A DNA stretch of 64,000 bases from Corbicula japonica. Its lineage: Eukaryota > Mollusca > Bivalvia > Venerida > Cyrenidae. Positions 11,495-22,600 of this stretch are shown in pieces (within the stretch, counting starts at the first letter, position 1; every line of letters begins with the position of its first letter). The position numbers and the translations under genes are program-made. The stretch covers positions 124,001 to 188,000 of the forward strand of contig JAZAYU010000358.1 in the NCBI GenBank assembly GCA_038501625.1, in the 5' to 3' direction. The notes below the pieces were generated by a model. That model did not search any database, had not been told where the DNA came from, and saw nothing but the letters and a program-made list of their open reading frames with translations.

Positions 11495-13705
11495 ATGAAG
11501 GGCTACCTTAGATTCCGTGATATTATTTGTTTGTTGATAGCTTGCTGTTTTTCTGGTAAGAAAATATTATTGTTTTCGGTTTAACATAAAGCCGGTCGGC
11601 GGACTTCGGAGTTCCGTGTGCGACAACATGAGGCACAACGCCCACTTCTTTGCTTCCAACTGCACGATTTCTACTAAACAGTTTATAATTTTTAACACAA
11701 CTGGGTATTCGATTAAATATTCCAATATTCACAGTACATTGTCTTGATTAAACATTAATTTTACTTTTAAATAAGTTCTTTATCATCGGGATATTACATG
11801 AAAAACACAGTATGGAAAAAGTACCGTCAATGTTAGCTTAATCGAGTCTTACTTCGACAGGAAGCAATGTTGATTCCATGGCCATGGGTCCTCTAAATAA
11901 GCCGTGCATGTTTTCCTTATTTTCCGTTTGTTTGTCCGTGTCTACTTTGAACATTTATTTTGTATGTGTCGCGGTTTAAATTTAGTCACTATCTGGGATG
12001 AAAGCTAGAAAGCGACTCGGATAGCTGGGCCGAGAGAGCACTCGACCTGTAAGCGAGGTGATCCGGATTCGAGTGCCTGTCAGGCTTTGTATTTTTTCAT
12101 CCCAGATAGTGACTAAGGTTCTTCCGCGAAACATACAGTATTTTTCTTGAAGAAGAACACGAGTTCGAAAATTCGAAAACATATAGTGAATACTTTATAA
12201 ATAAAATTTGTCAGTACCTTCAATTACTTGCATTTAAATTTTAATCTAGATTGTCTATCTATGGTGTGTTACAATCAACCTGATGGCGTGTACGAGAAGA
12301 ACTGTCGAGCTTATTCGATATGTATAGATGGGGTAGAAAACATTGTCAACTGTGAACCAGGCCAAGCTTTCAACATACAGTCGCTACAATGTGAAAAGTA
12401 AGTATAAACATTATACAATCACTTCAAACAATTCGAAATTTACAGATGATATACAAAAGACTAGAAAATATAACCCGCATGTGCATTTTTGGCGCTTCAA
12501 GTTTGCACCAAGAGTTGTTGTTATTTTTATGTTAATCGCGGTCTGTAACGGCGGCATGAAAGCTTTTAAGATATTACAGTGCAGTGTTTTAAAAGGCATC
12601 ATCAAAAACACCCCAATTCAGATGACATTGTTTTTGGTTTTAGTAAATGGGATGTGCCGCCACCTTGCGGTACGTACCGTGATTGTGCGGACAAGGCAGA
12701 CGGCTTTTATCCGGACATAGAGACAAAATGTACCTCTTATCACGTGTGCAGCAATGGAGTGTTCTTAGGTCATTCGTTGTGCCCAGCTGGTAACAACTTT
12801 TTTACATATCACTTTTTTCTTGCATTTTTTCGCCAATTTTTTTAGGAATTTCAGTTTACGTAATTTCGATGCAATAATTATCTCATGGACGATACCGTTT
12901 AAAGAAAAAAAAATAATTTTGTTCCGTCATGACAAAAAAAGGGCTCTGTTGAACCTTAATTTACATACATTCGAATATTTTACACAATTCCGGTTCAACA
13001 GAACATGTTCACTTTGCATCCAAATCTATCTGCGTACTTAAAAGTAAAAGAGTCTGAACGGTTTACTAGAATGCATAAAGAATGCTTCTCGGATGAATGG
13101 CGAATGGTGTAGACCCTAATCAGATTGCGTGGAAGCCCCCATTTCATCATGCGTCATATTTTATTCATTTAAGATAAAGAACAATTGATAAAACGATTTA
13201 TAATTGTTTAATATATAGACACTTTTGCATATTGAACCTCTATAATGATAAAATAAAATAATAAAACCGATGGGAAATATTCCGATCGGAAGATTTTCCT
13301 ATCGAAAAATGCAGGATTCCGATCGGAAAATCTCAATTCTTATCGGAATTGGAATATGACATTGAATTTCTTTTCTAATTTTCTCAGAAACTAAACAAAA
13401 AAGCATCGAAACCTTCCAGTTTTTTTATTTGACACATGTGAAGTCACTTGAGAAAAAAACTGCAAGAAACATGAGAAAATCGTTAAAATGAAATAATAAG
13501 TTTTCGAAAATATAATATTCCGAAAATGCATAGGATCGTGTTTATTGATATTCATAATTTACAACAATAGAGACAACAGGAACAACGAAATAGTATAATT
13601 TTATTTTCAGGTCTGGTTTACAACATACATCAAGGTGTATGTGACTATTCTTACGAAGCACCGCCTCCTTGCGGAACCAACACAACTGCAACATTTGTCG
13701 GATAA
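11495..13705 (+). CDS. Secreted protein with two CBM14 (peritrophin-A) chitin-binding domains, paralogue
   Basis: Exons are 11495-11555, 12250-12397, 12644-12789 and 13611-13705, joining in phases 1, 2 and 1 to give 149 aa. The N-terminus is a signal peptide (MKGYLRFRDIICLLIACCFS). Domain 1 has cysteine spacing 11, 5, 9, 12 and 9; domain 2 has 14, 5, 10, 12 and 9, the same as in the minus-strand gene at 6019-9395. Both domains end in PPPCG. Intron positions also match, so the two genes are duplicates lying head to head about 2.1 kb apart. The residues between cysteines differ widely, so the duplication is not recent or the surface evolves quickly. Predicted role is binding of chitin outside the cell; substrate context unknown. 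An ATTAAA at 13784-13789 may be the poly(A) signal. Confidence 0.88.
11983..12115 (+). repeat. 133-bp hairpin element enclosing a tRNA-like sequence
   Basis: The ends TAGTCACTATCTGGGATGAA and TTCATCCCAGATAGTGACTA are perfect inverted repeats of about 20 bp. Between them, 12013-12084 looks like a tRNA: GGATAGCTGGGCCGAGAGAG (A-box-like), an anticodon-arm-like CTCGACCTGTAAGCGAG, and GGATTCGAGTGCC (B-box-like). It lies in intron 1 of the plus chitin-binding gene. Probably a non-autonomous element with a captured or derived tRNA part, not a working tRNA. Confidence 0.55.
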
Positions 13706-15107
13706 ACGAATTCGGATACAGAATAACTTCAAATATTGTATTTGTGCAAACATATGACTATGGCTGTGCCGTAGTGTATTGATATTAAATTATATGTTAC
13801 GTATATTACTCTAAGTAATTACATGAAAGCATTAATTAAAATTAAAGTTATGCATGTAATGTTCATATTATTATCAGTTTATTGTTTATCGAAACTTGTG
13901 AAACAGCATATTTTTGTATGCAAGCAATGGTGTCATTTCTACTTACGAAAAAGCAAAAAGCTAATCTTTTACTTGTTTAAAAGAAATAATATCTTTAAAA
14001 AAAAACTATGGAAAATGAAAAAAAAGTATGCCAAATGTCACCTCAGGGGCTCCGTACGTTGATTGTTATTCAGCTCGCTTATTTTGATCCATAATTGATC
14101 CGTAATTGATACCGTCTTCACACTGAATTCTCAAGCAAATTACTCCAAATATGATGATTTTATATAAAAAAAAACATTTATTTTAGGTACGTTGTGTGAA
14201 AATGACGCTTTTGGTGAGATGTGGGATTGAAAACTAAAATGTATGATCATTTTGAAGCGTATATTAAGCAAGAAGTACCAGGATCAGAAAACTTTGTCTT
14301 TTCAAAATAAGAAAAAGTAGAGAAACAACCCCACGCCCGTCCGCACCCCAGTAACGGCCCAAGCGTCGGCTTTAGAAGAAGAAGGTAACAAATAGTATCA
14401 AGCCTGCTTCCCTAGTTTTGGTAGAATTATATCGCAAAGCGCGCCTCGGCACCCCAACCCCGAAGCCCCAGTCACCCACCTAAGCGTCAGCTTTAGGAGA
14501 GTTAAATCGCCGAGAATGGTTTAGAAGATTTAAAGAATGATATCGACGAGTCCGAACCCCGCAAAACTCGAACCAAAGCGCCGGCATCTTAAGTATTTTA
14601 TAGCCGAGCTCGGAGCATGAATGAGCAGACTGTATGTTGAGAATCCGATACTGAATTAGAGAGATGTCGACATTTACGGCCAACTACCGACCGAATTTCT
14701 CAATGAAAATTCCAGCTAGTCTGACGTGCACAACATATAATTTAACAAACATCCAACTTGGTTTCAAATGTCGAAGCATCCATTTTGTCCCTCTCAAAAT
14801 ATCATGATAAGTAATGATATAGACACAAGAATGCTAAAACAATATTTGTTTCTGAGGAAATCATTCATGATATCCTAATATAACATCTTGGTCTCTGATT
14901 TGTTCTGTAACTCTATCATCATAATTCCAAATATCCATGATATGGTAGACATCACTAGAAACAAATGATTTATAAGTTACTGAATCATTCTACAAAGAAA
15001 AACAGTTTATTCTTAGTGACAGATTTCCATAATAAACCACACAGTCTCACAATAGATACATTTTCTTGCAAAGTCACTGTATTTGAGGTTTTGTTTAGAA
15101 ATACAAT

Positions 15108-15229
15108 AAAAAAAATCTCCATTTGTTGCTGTTGTTAGGTAAAATTAAACGAGTTTCCTTTATTGGCAATAAAAAATCTCCATTTGTTGCTGTTGTTAGG
15201 TAAAATTAAACGAGTTTCCTTTATTGGCA
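15108..15229. repeat. 61-bp tandem duplication
   Basis: The unit beginning ATCTCCATTTGTTGCTGTTG at 15115 is repeated at 15176 with almost no change, indicating a recent duplication. Confidence 0.85.
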
Positions 15230-16102
15230 TTACTGTCATACACCATATTGCGTCGAACCGCCCTAAACGTGGCATCAGTGTTTGCAGGAAAGGCATTCTG
15301 TTACTCTCAACCTCTCGAGGAAATGTGTCCCCACGAAATTTAATAATAAAACAAGTATATGCCAATTGTAGAGCAATCACTTGACATATATACGGAGATT
15401 TAAGGGAGTAGTGGTCGTGCACCTTTGAAATACAAGTTGGAATGAGAGTGAGATGGTGCTACTCAGTCCTGAGCCCCAAGATCATAACATTGATAACGGA
15501 GACCAGCCTTAAATCTCCATTTTTGGTTCTTTTTCAGACTTGGATTCATTTCAACCAATCAACTGCTTGAGTTTAGAGATATGTCTCATTCTTAGCCTTA
15601 TGATTTTGGGCTCAGTTTCCGGCACTGAGATTAACCGCGAACTGCCCATCTATTTTCCGTCGGCATGATGATGTTTTTTATTGCCGGTGGGGGGAGGGGG
15701 GTGCAGCCATGTTTAAGTTTCAAAGGGATTTTGGCCAGAAAGTTGGAAATTATCATGAAACTACATGTACCTAAGACTTAACCTACCGAAGCCCTTTTTG
15801 GATATCTTGCATCTGACCTTGGATTCTAATCTCCAGAAAGCTAAGTGAGACATTATACAAGAATCAGGTCAATGAATCGCACACTATCATATACCTTACC
15901 ACCTAACCTTGCACACACACAAATTTATAAATATTAATTAAGATATAACTTTTATGGCAAGGCATTCACGCAAAAAAATTAAAAAGTTAGTTCTTTAAAT
16001 ATTTTCGTTGTAAATTCTTTAGAATAATACTAGTATTTTGTTACATTATCACTAGTAACACAACTGTTAACTAGTCAACCGAACACTTTTAAAAAGCATA
16101 AC

Positions 16103-16315
16103 TATTATGGTATCCTTTTATTTTGCGGGTATGAATTTTTGCGCGAAATACATACATGATATTTTCGCGCGGACATAAATTCGCGCAATTGTATAATTTC
16201 CATAAATATATATAATTGTTTGATTTCGCTGGGGTTTAATTTGGTGCACTTTCCGTACCGCGAAATACCCGAAAATTAAACCCCCGCGAAATAATAATAA
16301 TTACACAGTATCGGA
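16103..16315. repeat. MITE of the TTTCGCGGG family
   Basis: Inverted ends with TTTTATTTTGCGGGTATGAA on the left and AAATTAAACCCCCGCGAAAT on the right, bordered by ACAGTAT-like sequence. Sister copies are 18403-18605 and 29503-29712. Confidence 0.6.
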
Positions 16316-16697
16316 TATTGGCTCAAACTATCTTCGTCCGGATGAAATGAACATTTTAAGGCGCAAATGATAACATCTCTCGTCAATCGAACAAACTTAC
16401 TGTAGCTCAAAATTTCATTTTTATTAAAACTATTTTTTCTTACAAATATGCACGCTGTTTTACTGAACCTATATATGAGAAATATGACTAGGGTGCATTA
16501 TAAATGCTATATTTTTGCAGAAATATGACCGTTTGATAGTTCCTGGTAAAATGTACGTGTGCTTCATCCGAGGGGAGCGTTTGGATAAAAACAACATTAC
16601 TCATGACGTCCTTAGAAATTTTGAGCATTTTGCGTTCCATAATTGTTTTGAAATATTTACCATCTATCTGTTTATTTATCATATATCCTTGATAACA

Positions 16698-19600
16698 ATG
16701 GCGGATGTAGAGATCGAGAGAGACCCGACACAATACCCAGGATTTACAGGGATCGGACACCCCGAGGTGTTTACGACTATACCACCCCAACCGACCGAAA
16801 AGAAGCCGGGGCAGCTTCCGTTTGAAAAGGTCAAGGAGTACTTTGAAAATGTACGTAAGCCAAACATAGTTTATAATGATGATAAACGAATTTATTAAAG
16901 TAAGTCAAAAACAAAGTTTGTTAAGCTGTTACACTGATAAATCCATAGGATTTGATTTCGGACAAGAGCACTAAATATGAGAAATTTATACCCGCGCTAA
17001 ATTTAATGATAACACAGAAATCTTTTATGTGGAACGTACAAAAATGTAGAGGTGTTAGTTTTTGTGTATTGCGCTAGAGGTCACAAGGTCGAAACGTTAA
17101 ATAAGAGTGAAATTATCTAAGCTGAATGATGAAAATTTAATATCCCTTAGAAAAATTTAAAGATTGATAGTACAGTAATTAATTATTTTCAAGATAAACA
17201 AAGACGTTCGCGAACAAAATTAAAGGAAACTGAGATCACACCAGATCCAAGAGCGGACGGCACATCCAGGCGTTTATTATCCCTTCTTCCACTCCAGAAA
17301 TCAAGGGAAAGGTGCAGAATTCATTTAACTTTTTAAATCAGCCGATATTTCTTGCCAAGAGTGAATCAAAAATAGCGAAAATGATAATTTCTTACAACTC
17401 TGTCAAATATGAAAAAAAAACTTACCGTGTCTGCGCCTGGATGTGCCGTCCGCTCCTGGGACTGCCGGTTGAAGGGTTTGGAGATAAAACGCACAAAAAA
17501 CTAAAACTTTTCTTCACTAATTCAGGGATTTACTGTGGTAGAGGATGTGTTCACACCAGAGGAGGTTAAGACTTGCCTGGATTCATTCGCTCACCTTGTT
17601 GATGATATTGCGCAGAAGCTCTACAAGTCTGGCCGAATTAAAAGTAATTACGTTTTCAAAATTATCATCGAATATACACGTATTACAATTGAATGATCTT
17701 AATTTAAACGGACATGTTAGCAAAAGTTTGGAAAACAATTATAATGTGCTTGATGAGTAAAAATATACAATACGCTTTGCACTCAGTAAATCAGAATATC
17801 TATAATTACCAACGTCCATTTTTGTTTGAATGTGCACAACATTGTTTTTGTTTTCACTCTATTTTTGACGTTTTGGCATTAAGCCTCTGTCAAGTTTATA
17901 TACTGAAAATTTCTAAATCTTTTTCATTGTTTTACAGCACAGAAGTCATGAAATAGTAAATGAATGACGATGACGTAAATATGTCTACTATTTCATGACT
18001 GTGCTGTAAAACAATGAGAAAGATGTATAAATTTTCGGTATATAATCTTGAAAAAGGCTTAATGCCGAAACGTCGAAAGTAGAGTGAAAAAAACACAAAC
18101 AACAATGTTGTGTTATTTGAGTTTATCCCTGATAGGATTTCTTTTAACGTTGTTTGAATATGGTGACGACGTTGCTTATTTAGGAGGTGTTCTCCAAACA
18201 AGGCTCGCTAAAGGTTTGTTACCAGTAAAGCTCACTTAAGATGTGTTTCTAAATACTCGCATGAGCACGCATTCTTCAGGTGTGCTCTCATGAAAACCCC
18301 ATTTAACAGTAGATTTAAAGATACAGTTAAAGACCACCCCGAAAATAAGATCACCCAATTAATAAGACCACTATTTCAATATCCTTTCCAACAGTTTTGC
18401 ACTACTGTAGTATCATTTAATTTCGCGGGGACGAATTTTTGCGCAAAACCCGTAAATAACAAATTCGCGGGAGCATGAATTCGCGCAACTTTCCAATACA
18501 GAAACACTGAGTGGTTTACTTTCGCTGGGGTAGAATTTCGCGCTGTTGTCGTAGCGCGAAATACGCGAAAATTAAACCCGCGCGAAATAAAATGATTGAA
18601 CAGTATTTTCTACCCTGCAATAGAAACATCCTCTCTATAAAGACCACTTTTTTTCCAGTTCAGGCGATGGTCTTGATAGAGAGGTTTTACGGTAAATCGC
18701 TTTCGGTGTGTTTCCCCCCAAAATAACTAGCTTTAGATGTGTTCTTATAAAATTTAATGTAAGATGAATTCCCAAATATGCTCGCTTATGGTGTGCCCCG
18801 AAGAAAGCCGCATCAAGGTGTGTTTCTAAGAAAGGTCGCTCTTTGTGTGCTCCCAACACAACGAGCTTTCCTGCTATTCGCCGAAGCGTAAAGAAGTTAC
18901 AACGTTAGAGATTCTCGCAGATGAAGTTGTCTTCATTTGTTTTAGATTTATACGAGGATCTTGGAGTAAGCGATAGGTTGATTGCCCTAGAGAAAGAATG
19001 GCGGGGTGCCGTTAAGCTGCTTCTGAAGCTCGGCAAACTGACACCGGTAAGTAACAAAGCGGCAAAGGATTACTTAGTATAAACAGACCATGTACAATGT
19101 TAAATTTAGACGACTCTATTATTTGACTGTACAGCATTAATCTTTTAAAGAGAACATGTTTAATTGACGTCTCAAACGAGAAATCAATGCTACAAAGCCC
19201 CGACATAAAGCAATTCAGTGGTGAAAATAATAAAAAGGATCTGTTTTATAAGGTTAAGAGGAGCCGTTGCTTATTAACAGCAAACCTGAACAGAAACACC
19301 GTTTCATGAATTACGTCCCTTTAATAAAAAAAACATATCAATTTAGCAAATATACTGAAAAGTATGTTTAGTTTTATTTTATTGTATACGTTTCTCGTAC
19401 TTATTATTAATTAAATTGCATTTCTGGCAAAGATCTGAAAGAGTTTTTAAATCTAAATCCAGTTGTATAAACATATTGATTTGATATATTACGTCTTATT
19501 CTGTCCTTCTTTACAAAGGCGTGAAATGTACGTTTCACAGTGCCTGTCCCTTTTATAAGGGACAATTTGGCTCGGCGCGTGTATGTGGTCGCACGGCTGA

Positions 19601-22600
19601 GCACCTTACCCCACACCCCCATCCTCATACCCTACCCATCATCCCCTACCCCATATCCTCATACCCTACCCCTCATCCTCATACCCTACCCCTCATCCTC
19701 ATACCCTACCCCTCATCCTCATACCCTACCCCTCATCCTCATACCCTACCCCTCATCCTCATACCCTACCCCTTATCCTCATACCTTACCCCTCATACCT
19801 TACCCCTCATACCTTACCCCTCATCCTCATACCCTACCCCTCATCCTCATACCCTACCCCTCATCCTCATACCTTACCCCTCATCCTCATAACCTACTCC
19901 TCATCCTCATCCACTTCCCCTCATCCACTTCCCCTCATCTTCTTCATTTCCTCTTCCCCTTCCCCTCCCCCTCTCTCCCCTTCCCCCTCCCTTCTCTCCC
20001 CCTCTCTCCCCTTCCCCCTCTCTCCCCTTTCCCCTCTATCCCCTTTCCCCTCTATCCCCCTTATCTCATTTCAACTTTACCTCTCCTCTTCCTTCCCCTC
20101 ATCCCCCTAATCATCTCTCCACCTTATCCCCCTAACCGCCCTCTCCTCCCATCCTCCTCCCATCCCCCTCATTCCCTTCCCCTTTTCCGCCTCCTCTCCC
20201 CTCATCCCCCTTCCATCTCTTCCTTCATTACCCTCCCCATCTCCTTTCATCACTCTCTCCACCCTATCCCCTCTCTCCTCCTCGTTCTCCTCCCCTTGTT
20301 TTCTTTCTCCCCTCATTCACAATCAACATTATAGCCCTGTCACTTCTCTAACTCCCTCTCTTATTTGCATTCCTTTCCTTTCATCCCATTCCCTCATCCC
20401 CTCCATCCTCATCCACCTCACCACTCATCCTCTCTTCCCTCATCCCCCTCATCTCATTCCCCTTCCCCTTATCTCATTCCCCTTCCCCTCTCTTCCCATA
20501 CCCTCTCTACCCCTCATCCCATCCCCACTTCTCCCTCTCCCCTCATCTCTCCACCTCATCTCCTCATCTCTCCACCTCATCCCCTCCCCCTTCTCCCTCA
20601 TCGTCGTCCCCTCATCCCCTCTCTCTTCTCCCCTCATTTCCTTCCTTATTTTCCCTCTTCCCTCCCCTCATCCCCCTTAATCATCTCCCTTAATCACCCT
20701 CCCCTATCTCCCGTCATCATTCTCTCCCCTCACCACCCTCTACCTATGCCCTCATTCCCCTCCTCTGTTTTTTCTCTCCCCGCATCCCCTACCCCATTCA
20801 CAATCAACATTTCACCACCTGTCACTATTAAAATTTCCTATCCTAATAGCAATCCTTTCCTCTCTCCCCATTCCCTTTCTCCCCTCATCCCACTCAATCC
20901 TCATCCCCCTCTCTCCACTCATTCCCTCTTCCCTCATTACTTTCCTCTCTCTTCCCTAATTCCCCTCCCTCCCCTCATCCCGTTCCCCACCCCTTTCACC
21001 CTCACCTCATGCCCTTACCTCGTTCCTCCCCTTATCCTCTTTTCTCATCTCCTTCCTCTACCTTATTCTCTTTCACCTCTCTCTCTCTCTCCTTTCATCT
21101 TCTGACGGTGCGGGTTCGCTCCCAGCTAGAGGCACTCTCATTTGAAATTCACAGTAGCGCTATTTGTGTAGTGTGGCGGCCGTAAAAAGTCTCCCCGTAC
21201 ATATAGACAGTACTGTTATCAATAAAATAACCCGTTACCGATGTCATGCAGTGATTGTTACGTATATCAGGGCTATCTGATCCACCTTTTTTGGGGTTGT
21301 CCTGGATAGCTCAGTTGGTTGCGTCGCAGGAATTGCAGGGCTAGGCGCTGTCGCCGTGACAGTGCGGGTTCGCTCCCAGCTAGAGGCACCCTCAATTTTT
21401 ACTCCCTATTCTCAATCCTTTAACCTTCTTTCCCCCTACATCTCCCTTCCCATCCCGCTTTCTCCATATCATTCCACCCCTTCCCTCACCCATATACTCA
21501 TCCTCACCATTTCCCTTTTATCAACCCATACCCACATTCCTTAACCTAGATCTGCTTGTCTTCATCCACCTCCCTCTCCCCTTCACCTTTTCTTCATCGA
21601 TCTTTTTTCCCCTCATCCTTCCTCCCTCATCTCCCCATACGCACAGTATCCTCCCTCTACGTATCCTTTCCCAATACCTCTCCTAATCCCTTTTCCCCAA
21701 CCTCTCCTCATCCCCATCCTTCTCCTGATTTTCCTCTCCTCATCCCTACCTCTCCTAATTCCTTTCTTAACCTCATCGCCTCCCTGTCAAACATTCCTAC
21801 TATCGAGAAATTATTTAAATAGGTGTAAAAGGAACTTTGAAAGCCACCGACAACAAATATGAAAATATTGCAAGCTTCGTTTGATTGAGCCTGTTCATAA
21901 ACAGTAATGGAAATGCATATTACTTCACACGCCGCCTAGCCCCGTATTTAGCGCAACTCAATACTTACACCGATAAACAGTACAATTTTGATGTATCCCA
22001 AACGATGGAATGCATATGAAGGTGAACATAGAACCTTTAGTGCGGTATTTTCAGATTAATACGATTCCATGTTCAGCGGCGTATGGTCCCCAGTTAAAAG
22101 AATGGGGTTTAAAGCTCTGTAATTTTAGAATTCTACATTTAAGTATTCTTGTTGTGTCAACCAATGAGATATTAGAGTGCCAATAATTCGTTTTATACCT
22201 GTGCGCTCCTTCGAACATGTATAATATTTTTAAATAACATACCTTTCAGGAGTTTCGAGCCTTGTACCAGAGCGATAAGTTACTGAACATAATTGAACAG
22301 CTTATTGGGCCAGACATAGCAGCAAACCCAGTGTGGAACACAAGGCCTAAAACCCCTAATCACAGAGAGACCGATGTTCCATGGCACCAGGGTATGTTAA
22401 CCCTTTCCTCTATATAAACACATTTTTACGCAGGTGCTATCAGTGTAGATCCATATCAGCCGGCACGTCTTTGCCGCCTTTTCGCATTTTGGTCAGAAAT
22501 GGTCGCATTTTGGTCAGAAATAACCTTGTAGCGGAGTCAAGTCAGCAGAGAAAGACCGGAATAGATTTATACACTTTAATCTCACGCCACATTGGAATTT

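Larger units (their letters stand above)
13706..16697. other. Intergenic, no gene seen
   Basis: Between the plus chitin-binding gene and the oxygenase gene. It holds a short GC-richer patch with a repeated phrase AAGCGTC(A/G)GCTTTAG at about 14364 and 14484, the 61-bp duplication at 15108-15229, a G-run near 15690 and a TTCGCGGG-type MITE at 16103-16315. No coding signature was recognised. Confidence 0.45.

Noticed and set aside
12343..12845. Two open frames of 125 and 88 codons over the chitin-binding gene
   Set aside because: They run through introns of the spliced gene; only the part at 12644-12789 is exon, in the frame that gives the CBM14 cysteines.
16515..16697. Upstream extension of PhyH exon 1 to an earlier ATG
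   Set aside because: The extra 61 residues are unlike the family. The ATG at 16698 has a better context and starts a protein of the usual family layout.
19521..21105. Long Ser/Pro/Leu-rich open frames, up to 264 codons
   Set aside because: They follow the polypyrimidine tract, overlap in several frames and have repeat-derived residues (SSSYPTPHPHTLP). There is no start, splice or family support, and they lie in an intron.
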